DNA from: Lachnospiraceae bacterium UBA3386
Lineage (GTDB): Bacteria; Bacillota; Clostridia; Lachnospirales; Lachnospiraceae
Direction of reading: 5' to 3'
DNA length: 20,864 nt
Assembly (NCBI GenBank): GCA_002358875.1
Contig: DEPS01000053.1
Coordinates: 159 to 21,022 of the forward strand
Positions 13,475 to 19,770 of this stretch are shown here, one piece after another. The notes beneath the pieces are model-generated. The model did no database searches, was not told the DNA's origin, and worked only from the letters and a program-made list of their open reading frames with translations. A program made the translations under genes and the position numbers. Numbering within the stretch: the first letter of the stretch is position 1; every line of letters starts with the position of its first letter.

Positions 13475-14503
13475 ATGAGCTTTACAAAAGAAAAAAGGGA
13501 CGCGATACGGCATTATCTTCTGGAAAAGATTGATGCCGGAGACTCCGATTTTATCTCAAAGGCAGCGGAGGCCTTCCGGGCATCAGATAAAACGATCTAC
13601 AGGTATCTTCAGGAGATGGTCTCTCAGGGAATCCTGGAGAAGTCCGGCAAAAAATACCAGCTCCACAGCCTTTCTTATGAGTTTCGCTATGAGCATGCCG
13701 CGCTGAAAAGCGCCGATGAAGACAGGATTTACCGCAATGATATTCGACCGGTCCTCCAGGATCTCCCCAAAAATGTGCTCGACATCTGGTATTACTCTTT
13801 TACAGAGATGATGAACAATGCCATCGACCATTCCGAAGCTGCCGCTATCAGAGTTACCGTGCAGAAGACAAACCTGCATACAACCATTCTGATCTATGAC
13901 GACGGCATCGGCATTTTCAAAAAAATCAAAGACCACTTCGGCTATAGCTCCCTGGACGACGCGGTGGAGGACCTGTTCAAGGGGAAATTCACGACTGATC
14001 CGGAACATCACACAGGAGAGGGCATTTTTTTCACCTCCCACATGCTCGATATGTTTGTCGTCATTTCTAACGGGAAACTTTTTTCCCGGGACAAATTCGA
14101 TGAACTGATCAGCGACCTGAAGGCTCCCCTTTCCTCCAGCAGTACGGACGCCCTCCCCGGGACCTTCGTCTTTATGCGCCTGTCCAATTCGAGCAACAAA
14201 ACCGAGTCCGCCATTTTTGATCTCTATGCGGATATCGACGATGGTTTTACCCGGACGCAGATTCCCTTGAAAAGCTATTTTGAGACCTGGCCAGTCTCCC
14301 GCTCGCAGGCCAAACGTCTTTGCAGGGGCTTCGACCGCTTTCTTGAAGTGCTGCTGGACTTTACGGACGTCCCAAAAATCGGTCAGGGTTTTGCGCACGA
14401 GCTCTTCATTGTCTGGCCAAAAAACCATCCCGGCACCAGGCTGGTTCCTGTTGGCGCAAACGAGGCAGTGCAGAAAATGATCTCCCACGTGCTAAATTCC
14501 TGA
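13475..14503 (+). CDS. HTH - GHKL ATPase - DUF4325 (STAS-like) regulator
   Basis: A 342-residue three-domain protein. Residues about 1-60 are a winged-helix DNA-binding domain (KTIYRYLQEMVSQGILEKSGKKYQL). Residues about 85-215 are a GHKL/HATPase_c domain with the N box EMMNNAIDHS, G1 box YDDGIGIF and G2 box HTGEGIFFTSHML. Residues about 265-340 match DUF4325, a STAS-like domain (LDFTDVPKIGQGFAHELFIVW). The parts recall an anti-sigma kinase and its anti-anti-sigma partner fused to a DNA-binding module, so ATP-dependent transcription control is the likely role. No His-kinase phosphoacceptor domain is seen. The ATG at 13475 is chosen because GGGAGG lies 11 nt upstream; the ATG at 13466 is only 2 nt from it. 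Repeats at 13264-13326 may be its operator. Target genes are unknown; the adjacent sorbitol region is a candidate. Confidence 0.85.
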   Translation: MSFTKEKRDAIRHYLLEKIDAGDSDFISKAAEAFRASDKTIYRYLQEMVSQGILEKSGKKYQLHSLSYEFRYEHAALKSADEDRIYRNDIRPVLQDLPKNVLDIWYYSFTEMMNNAIDHSEAAAIRVTVQKTNLHTTILIYDDGIGIFKKIKDHFGYSSLDDAVEDLFKGKFTTDPEHHTGEGIFFTSHMLDMFVVISNGKLFSRDKFDELISDLKAPLSSSSTDALPGTFVFMRLSNSSNKTESAIFDLYADIDDGFTRTQIPLKSYFETWPVSRSQAKRLCRGFDRFLEVLLDFTDVPKIGQGFAHELFIVWPKNHPGTRLVPVGANEAVQKMISHVLNS

Positions 14504-14541
14504 ACCGCCCATCAACTGTGAAAGGCAATACTAAGGGTTCA

Positions 14542-14619
14542 TCCCGGGGGGCTGCGCTGAAGAACATGCAAAAACACCCATGATCTGTGCCCCGGGAACA
14601 GACGTCGCGCAGCTCTTTT
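14542..14619 (+). other. Interlocking inverted repeats (possible pseudoknot or terminator)
   Basis: TCCCGGGG (14542-14549) pairs with CCCCGGGA (14590-14597), and GCTGCGC (14551-14557) pairs with GCGCAGC (14607-14613), which is followed by TCTTTT. The two pairings cross, so they either form a pseudoknot or exclude each other. The second may act as the terminator of the upstream regulator gene. A separate small hairpin TTTCCAC/GTGGAAA follows near 14618-14634. Confidence 0.5.
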
Positions 14620-14642
14620 CCACCTTGTGGAAATTTCCGGTA

Positions 14643-14670
14643 TTAACTTTATTCCGTGTTCAGATATAAT
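14643..14670 (+). promoter_or_regulatory. Candidate promoter of the gutR-like gene
   Basis: TTAACT (14643-14648) and TATAAT (14665-14670) are separated by 16 nt. The predicted start near 14677 lies about 90 nt ahead of the SD-preceded ATG at 14766. Confidence 0.55.
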
Positions 14671-14765
14671 AAAAAAAATGTCGGGGGCATCAGCCAGGCC
14701 GGCGGTACCGGAAAGCTACGTCAGGGCAATATACATGGCGGCACAGGAGGGGGCACAGGTCATAG

Positions 14766-14879
14766 ATGAAAGATCTTTATAAAGACAACAGGGCTGCAGG
14801 GATCCTGCATCTGCTGGGTGACAGGTAGAAAAATTTCGAAAAACAGGTCGGCATCCAGTTCAGGCGCTATCTTCTTCTC
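14766..14879 (+). pseudogene. 5' part of the gutR-like gene, interrupted by an in-frame amber codon
   Basis: An ATG at 14766 preceded by AGGAGGGGG (14745-14753) opens a frame reading MKDLYKDNRAAGILHLLGDR and then TAG at 14826-14828. The same frame continues without further stops (KNFEKQVGIQFRRYLLL) straight into the open reading frame at 14880. The residues after the TAG look like the first helix of a PRD domain. The frame upstream of 14766 is closed by a stop at 14763-14765. Either the gene is broken here or translation restarts downstream. Confidence 0.65.
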
Positions 14880-16172
14880 ATGCTGGACCGCTTCCTGACA
14901 GGGCATTTTATCGGCCGACTCACGGATGCATATTATAATATGACAGCAAACGGAGAATTCTTCCGGGTGAACGCCCTGATCGACCGCATTGGCGGGCTGC
15001 TGCACGTAGACTTTCCCGTCGAAGAGAAAATATTTGCCTTTCTCCCTATTGCAGGTATGCGCACGCCTGCGGATCTCGGCGCTGTGCAGGATATGGAGCT
15101 TGACGAGACCATCTGCCCTCTTTCAGAAAAAATCATGACGCAGATCCGGGAGGATCTCGATATATCCATTGATCCCCATGATTTCTCGAAGGAATTTGCC
15201 TATCATCTGATGTTCATGCTGAACCGCCTGCGCTTCCACATCCGCCAGCCCAACACCATGCTTGAAGAACTCAGGACCAAATTTCCCCTGGCATATGAAA
15301 TGTCAGGCATTGCCGCCCGGGTCATCGAGCGCGAATGCGGTTTTTCAGTCACAGAGGACGAGCGGGGTCATCTCGCCTCCTATTTCGGCGTTTTTCTGGA
15401 GGAAAACAATCTCAGTCAGAGGCGGCCTTTCCGCATAGCCGTCATCTGCGGGACCGGACGGGTGACCGCCCGCCTCATCAGCGTACAGCTGCGCAGGATC
15501 CTCGACAGCCAGGTGCAGATCCGAACCTTTTCCGATACGGGGATCTCCTCTGAACTGCTTGAGCATTATGACGTCATTCTTTCGACCGTGGATCTTTCCT
15601 TCCCCCCTCCCAGGCCTTTTATCCGCATCAGGGAGATCTTTGACGAACAGGAGCTGCGGCACAAACTAGAAAAAGCCCGCTACTGGGGCCACATTGACAT
15701 GCCGGTCCTCGATGATAATCAGTACATCATCAGCAGCCTCCTGGATGAAGACAGAGTGTTCTTTTTTGAAAAAGGGCGCTCTTATGAAGACGCGCTGGAT
15801 GAAATGATCGAGATCCTGACTGACGAGGGACAGCTGGACGAGGGCTTCTCCGCGCGCCTTGCGGAGCGCGAAGAAAAAGGTTCCATGGTCTTTGACAACG
15901 GCGTCGCCATCCCCCACAGCACCCAGTCTGCTTCCGACCACATGGTCCTTTCTTTCGGCATCTTTGAAAAACCCGTGACCCACAGAGGACGTTCCGTCCG
16001 CCTCATCTTTTTCATGGCCCTCCCGCTTCAGTCAGAAGACGATGAAATGCTCATGATCCGAGTATACGATGAGCTCCTCGAGATCTCCCGCGACACACAA
16101 ATGCTGGAGACGATCTCGAAGACACAGAACTATCAGGAGCTTCTGCGGGTCCTTTATCGGAAAGCAAAATAG
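14880..16172 (+). CDS. GutR/MtlR-like PRD regulator lacking its DNA-binding domain (PRD1-PRD2-EIIB-EIIA)
   Basis: A 430-residue product resembling the C-terminal two thirds of PTS-regulated activators of the GutR/MtlR type. Visible modules are PRD1 (to about residue 70), PRD2 (about 75-180; HLMFMLNRLRFHI), an EIIB-like domain with Cys in AVICGTGRVTARLI (about 185-280) and an EIIA-like domain with the phospho-His in GVAIPHS (about 290-430). The family normally has some 170-200 more N-terminal residues with helix-turn-helix domains; none can be found in the 376 nt upstream. The ATG at 14880 has no SD. The good SD is at 14745, but that frame has a TAG at 14826. By eye, three of the four PRD histidines appear replaced. 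It stands before the gut genes, as gutR does elsewhere, and is closed by a strong terminator. It is possibly a decaying gene. Confidence 0.75.
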   Translation: MLDRFLTGHFIGRLTDAYYNMTANGEFFRVNALIDRIGGLLHVDFPVEEKIFAFLPIAGMRTPADLGAVQDMELDETICPLSEKIMTQIREDLDISIDPHDFSKEFAYHLMFMLNRLRFHIRQPNTMLEELRTKFPLAYEMSGIAARVIERECGFSVTEDERGHLASYFGVFLEENNLSQRRPFRIAVICGTGRVTARLISVQLRRILDSQVQIRTFSDTGISSELLEHYDVILSTVDLSFPPPRPFIRIREIFDEQELRHKLEKARYWGHIDMPVLDDNQYIISSLLDEDRVFFFEKGRSYEDALDEMIEILTDEGQLDEGFSARLAEREEKGSMVFDNGVAIPHSTQSASDHMVLSFGIFEKPVTHRGRSVRLIFFMALPLQSEDDEMLMIRVYDELLEISRDTQMLETISKTQNYQELLRVLYRKAK

Positions 16173-16264
16173 ATGTCACCCAAACGGTGACCAGTGACGA
16201 ACCGGCAAAATGTGCCCTGTAACAAATAACCCATATCATAAAACCATCATGGCTTTCCCTGTAA

Positions 16265-16312
16265 CCCCCCGTTCTGCGTATGCAAAGCATCCGCGGTACG
16301 GGGGCTTTTTTT
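16265..16312 (+). terminator. Strong Rho-independent terminator after the gutR-like gene
   Basis: CCCCCGT (16266-16272) pairs with ACGGGGG (16298-16304). After a one-base mismatch the stem continues with CTGCG/CGCGG-type pairing and ATGC/GCAT around an AAA loop, then eight bases CTTTTTTT at 16305-16312. It separates the regulator transcript from the gut operon. Confidence 0.9.
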
Positions 16313-16599
16313 GCGCCGGTCCCTGAACATTGAAGCGTACTTTAACGTTTCGGGGAAACTTTGCAGTTTCCCTTCCGGACCAGACGGCAGATTTCCGCCT
16401 CATGGAAATCCGCCGGACTAATCGATTTCCACGCCTGAGGATTTTGCGGAATTAAGGCGAAAGACCTTTTTTACTATCATACAGACATCGAAGCAAACAC
16501 AGCACTCGACAGTAACAAAAAGACAGCAGAGCAAGCAGCAAAGTAACAGCAGCAAAAAACCATATTTAAATGTCTGTACATGTATGAAAGGAGCAAAAA
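16313..16599 (+). promoter_or_regulatory. Structured leader region of the gut operon
   Basis: The 287 bases contain four notable elements. A hairpin GGGAAACT/AGTTTCCC lies at 16353-16372. Three alternating arms follow, GATTTCC (16390-16396), GGAAATC (16404-16410) and GATTTCC (16424-16430), where the middle can pair with either side; the first pairing is extended by CGGC/GCCG (16385-16388 and 16412-16415). A short stem plus T-run is at 16454-16472. Finally a 9-bp inverted repeat TACAGACAT (16480-16488) and ATGTCTGTA (16570-16578) encloses an A/C/G-rich, nearly T-free stretch just ahead of the SD. No clear -35/-10 pair was identified. Attenuation or operator function is inferred. Confidence 0.5.
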
Positions 16600-17397
16600 A
16601 TGGCAAACTGGTTGGATCTTGAAGGCAAAGTCGTCATCGTTACAGGAGGGGCCTCCGGCATCGGCAATCATGTCGTGACCACCCTCAAGAAGGCAGGCGC
16701 GACGCCGGTCATCGCGGATGTCACAGTCAACACAGGTGATGAAAAGGACGGCGTCTTCTGCGCGAAGTGCGATGTGACAAGCAAGGAAAGCGTGGAGGCC
16801 ATGGTCGAGGCCGTCGTGGAAAAATACGGAAAACTCGACGCGATCGTCAACAACGCCGGCGTGAATCTCCCCCGCCTGCTCGTCGATGTGAAGGGCGAGA
16901 GACCTGAATACGAGCTGGACGAGAAGTCCTTCAATATCATGTTCAACATCAACGTAAAGGGCCTGATGTACTGCGCACAGGCAGCCGCGAAACAGATGCT
17001 CAAGCAGGGCGGCGGCGTCATCATCAACATGTCCTCCGAGTCCGGCAAGGAAGGCTCGCAGGGGCAGAGCGCCTACTCCGCCACCAAGGGCGCCTGCGAC
17101 AGCTTCACCCGTTCCTGGGCGAAGGAGCTGGGCCAGTACAATATCCGCGTTGCAGCCGTCGCCCCCGGCATCATGGAAGCGACAGGGCTCCGCACTCCCG
17201 CCTACAACGAAGCGCTGGCATATACCCGCGGAGTAAAGCCCGAGGATCTCTCCACCGACTACACCAAGGTCATCCCTCTGGGCCGCGACGGCAAGCTGGA
17301 TGAGGTCGGGGATCTCGTCGCCTATCTTGTCTCCGACCGCGCAAGCTACATCGCCGGCACGACACTCAATATCTCCGGCGGAAAATCCAGGGGATAA
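16600..17397 (+). CDS. gutF: Sorbitol-6-phosphate 2-dehydrogenase (SDR family)
   Basis: A 265-residue short-chain dehydrogenase that oxidises sorbitol-6-phosphate to fructose-6-phosphate with NAD. Motifs are the cofactor loop VIVTGGASGIG (residues about 11-21), NNAG, the catalytic Ser in INMSSESG, and the catalytic Tyr/Lys in AYSATKGA. Segments such as RLLVDVKGE, SSESGKEGSQGQSAYSATK, APGIMEATGLRTPAYNEAL and the C-terminal ISGGKSRG closely resemble the Lactobacillus GutF enzyme as I remember it. AAAGGAG at 16587-16593 precedes the ATG. It is the first gene of the operon gutF-gutM-gutAE-pgi, which fits sorbitol uptake by the PTS followed by entry into glycolysis. Confidence 0.92.
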   Translation: MANWLDLEGKVVIVTGGASGIGNHVVTTLKKAGATPVIADVTVNTGDEKDGVFCAKCDVTSKESVEAMVEAVVEKYGKLDAIVNNAGVNLPRLLVDVKGERPEYELDEKSFNIMFNINVKGLMYCAQAAAKQMLKQGGGVIINMSSESGKEGSQGQSAYSATKGACDSFTRSWAKELGQYNIRVAAVAPGIMEATGLRTPAYNEALAYTRGVKPEDLSTDYTKVIPLGRDGKLDEVGDLVAYLVSDRASYIAGTTLNISGGKSRG

Positions 17398-17501
17398 GAA
17401 AAACCCGGACCGGCACGAACAGCGGCCGGCAGGCATCTACGACATACACTGTATATAAGAAAAATCAACACAGGATTTTGTCTTCAGGCGGAGGTACCAT
17501 C

Positions 17502-17957
17502 ATGTTCTCACTTCTCATTCTCGTAGGTATTGCGTTTTTCCTGCAGGGCCTGCTCGGCTTCATGCAGATGAGGCATCTTTCCGACGAATTCATCAGGCTC
17601 CGCCGCAAAGGCAGGGTCGCCTTCGGAAGAAAGTCCGGCGGCTTTCACGCAGGAGCCATTGTCATGTTCCTCATTGATGACAGCGGCATCATCCGGGAGG
17701 GAAGAAAACTCGAAGGCATCACCGCCTTTGCAAGGGTAAAGCCCCTGGAAGGCTTTGAAGGCCGCGCGATCGGCAGCCTCGACGAGACAGACGGTCCTCC
17801 AAAAGGACACAGAAATCTCTGCCGGGCTATCGCCGACGCGGCGCTGACATACAGGAAATACACAGCGGGAGAAGTGATTGAAGATCCGCCCACCCCCTTT
17901 GAAAGGGCCGGCGCCGCGATCACGAATCTCCTCCCTCACAGATCAAAAACCGGATAA
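17502..17957 (+). CDS. gutM: GutM family activator of the glucitol operon
   Basis: A 151-residue protein with one N-terminal membrane helix (FSLLILVGIAFFLQGLLGFMQM) and a basic soluble part (FIRLRRKGRVAFGRKSGGF, GAIVMFLIDDSGIIREGRKLEGITAFARVKPLEGF). This is the pattern of GutM/SrlM, an accessory activator of sorbitol operons whose mechanism is poorly known. The ATG at 17502 is chosen because GGCGGAGG lies just upstream and the hydrophobic helix starts there; an in-frame TTG at 17478 lacks this spacing. It sits between gutF and the PTS gene, as in other gut operons. Confidence 0.88.
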   Translation: MFSLLILVGIAFFLQGLLGFMQMRHLSDEFIRLRRKGRVAFGRKSGGFHAGAIVMFLIDDSGIIREGRKLEGITAFARVKPLEGFEGRAIGSLDETDGPPKGHRNLCRAIADAALTYRKYTAGEVIEDPPTPFERAGAAITNLLPHRSKTG

Positions 17958-17994
17958 TTTTTTAACAGTAACATATTCAGAAAGGGGAATAATA

Positions 17995-19629
17995 ATGGAT
18001 TTCTTAGTCAAATTCGCTTCTGCATTCATGGGTGTCTTCCAGCTCGGCGGCGAACAGTTCATGGGCTGGGTCACAGGCATAATCCCGACCATCCTCATGC
18101 TTCTTGTCATGATGAACGCGGTCATCGCCCTCATCGGCGACGAGAGGATCGAGGTCATTGCCAAGGTCTGCACCAGCAACCCGCTCCTGCGCTACGCCGT
18201 CCTTCCCTGGCTGAGCGCCTTCATGCTCGGCAACCCGATGGCACTTTCCATGGGCAAGTTCATGCCCGAGTTCTACAAGCCCAGCTACTACGCGGCAGCC
18301 TCTTATCACTGCCACACAAACAGCGGCATTTTCGGACATATCAATCCGGCTGAGCTCTTCCTCTGGCTGGGCATCGCGAACGGAGTCCTCTCCCGCGGAC
18401 AGACTCTTTTTCCCCTTGCAATCCGCTATCTGTGCGCAGGCCTGGCGGCCAATTTCGTCTCCGGATACGCAGCCGAACTCATAACCATATACCTCGCCGG
18501 AAAGCAGCAGATCTCCCTGGAAGCAACAGTAGATCTGGACGTCTCCGAAAACAGGGAGGATTTAGAAAGTCCTTCAAAAGCCAAAGCCCGGGCCGCAGCA
18601 TCCTCCCCATACCGCAGCATCATCATCACGCACGGGGAAGGCGGCTACGGAGGGCCTGTAATTGTCACCCCCACTCCCGAACGTCATACCGTCCTCTACA
18701 TGATCGGAGGAGGCATTCTTCCCGAACCGCTCGAAAAGATCATCTCACTCTCCGGCATGGAAGCTGTGGACGGAAACCTCGAAAGCTGCCCGGATGAACA
18801 GGTTGCCCTGGCGATCATCGACTGCGGCGGCACCCTGCGGTGCGGGATCTATCCCGGCAAGGGGATCCCGACGGCAAACCTTCTGGCCACAGGAAAAAGC
18901 GGCCCCCTTTCCAAGTATATGACGGAGGACATTTATGTCTCGGCGGTGACCTCCGAACAGGTATCACCGGCTTTCCCGAAACAGGACCTGGAAAAGGTCG
19001 AAAAAAAATGTGAGGAGGATCACGCGAGGTGTAACGATCATGATCCAGCATGGCAAAACGATCAACCGCGGCCTGGCCATATCGTGCGCGCCACCTCCTC
19101 CGCAAGCAGGATCATCAGCATTTTCCATCAGTCTGCGCGCGACGCGGTCCGGACCTGCATCGAGACACTGCTTCCCTTTATGGGTTTCGCCGCGCTCTTT
19201 ATCGGCATCTGCAAGGGCTCTGGTCTGACCGGCCTGCTCGCGGGTCTCATACAGCCCGTGGAAGTAAGCATACCGGGCCTGATCGGCTTCGGGATCCTCT
19301 GTTCTGTTCCCGGACTCTCCGCCATACTAAGCGCAGGCGCCGTTGCCGCCCAGATGTTTTCCACTCTCTTCGGCGAGATGGTCGCTTCGGGGGGCATCCC
19401 TGTTTACATGGCACTTCCCGCACTGTTCGCCATCAACTGCCAGTGCGCCTGCGACTTTATCCCTGTAGGTCTGGGTATGTCGGAAGCCAGGCCGCAGACC
19501 ACGCAGATCGGCATTGCCGCCGTCACCTTCTCCCGGTTCGCGACCGGCTGGATACGTATCCTGATTGCCCTTCTTTTCAGCATCGGATTAAGATATCTTA
19601 TGGACAATCCACGCGCCGGTATTTTATAA
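17995..19629 (+). CDS. Fused sorbitol PTS permease: EIIC (GutA) - EIIB - EIIC' (GutE)
   Basis: A 544-residue protein that joins two subunits usually encoded separately. Residues 1-175 match SrlA/GutA, the EIIC part (GWVTGIIPTILMLLVMMNA, GNPMALSMGKFMPEFYKPSY, NSGIFGHINPAELF). Residues about 176-204 are a charged linker (DVSENREDLESPSKAKARAA). Residues about 205-327 match the EIIB domain of SrlE/GutE (GEGGYGGPVIV, then DCGGTLRCGIYPGKGIPT with candidate phospho-Cys277 or Cys283, and TGKSGPLSKYMTEDIYVS). Residues about 330-370 are a second hydrophilic linker, and 375-540 the C-terminal membrane part of GutE (SVPGLSAILSAGAVAAQ, CQCACDFIPVGLGMSEARPQT). It imports and phosphorylates sorbitol. The ATG at 17995 follows AAAGGGG; earlier codons in frame overlap gutM. 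No EIIA gene follows. Confidence 0.9.
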   Translation: MDFLVKFASAFMGVFQLGGEQFMGWVTGIIPTILMLLVMMNAVIALIGDERIEVIAKVCTSNPLLRYAVLPWLSAFMLGNPMALSMGKFMPEFYKPSYYAAASYHCHTNSGIFGHINPAELFLWLGIANGVLSRGQTLFPLAIRYLCAGLAANFVSGYAAELITIYLAGKQQISLEATVDLDVSENREDLESPSKAKARAAASSPYRSIIITHGEGGYGGPVIVTPTPERHTVLYMIGGGILPEPLEKIISLSGMEAVDGNLESCPDEQVALAIIDCGGTLRCGIYPGKGIPTANLLATGKSGPLSKYMTEDIYVSAVTSEQVSPAFPKQDLEKVEKKCEEDHARCNDHDPAWQNDQPRPGHIVRATSSASRIISIFHQSARDAVRTCIETLLPFMGFAALFIGICKGSGLTGLLAGLIQPVEVSIPGLIGFGILCSVPGLSAILSAGAVAAQMFSTLFGEMVASGGIPVYMALPALFAINCQCACDFIPVGLGMSEARPQTTQIGIAAVTFSRFATGWIRILIALLFSIGLRYLMDNPRAGIL

Positions 19630-19770
19630 TAAAGTAACTTTTCGTAATCACAAAACGCGGAGCCAAATCCGCACCAAAAGGACCGGCAGCGCCCGGTTTG
19701 TTTCTTAAACTATCAGCAGTTTTACACAAGTTAATATTCACCAATCGCTTTACAAAGGAGGATATTTTTA

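Noticed and set aside
13583..14488. 301-codon open frame on the minus strand
   Set aside because: It lies antisense to the HTH-GHKL-DUF4325 gene, whose motifs are clear, and shows no domain or SD of its own.
14826..14828. Programmed amber read-through or pyrrolysine at the TAG
   Set aside because: There is no supporting context (no downstream element recognised, no pyl genes seen), and the gene also lacks its HTH region, so degradation is simpler. Kept as part of the gutR finding only.
16325..16355. Catabolite-responsive element (cre) upstream of gutF
   Set aside because: TGAAGCG and AACGTT fragments are present, but no 14-bp stretch fits the cre consensus with the correct spacing.
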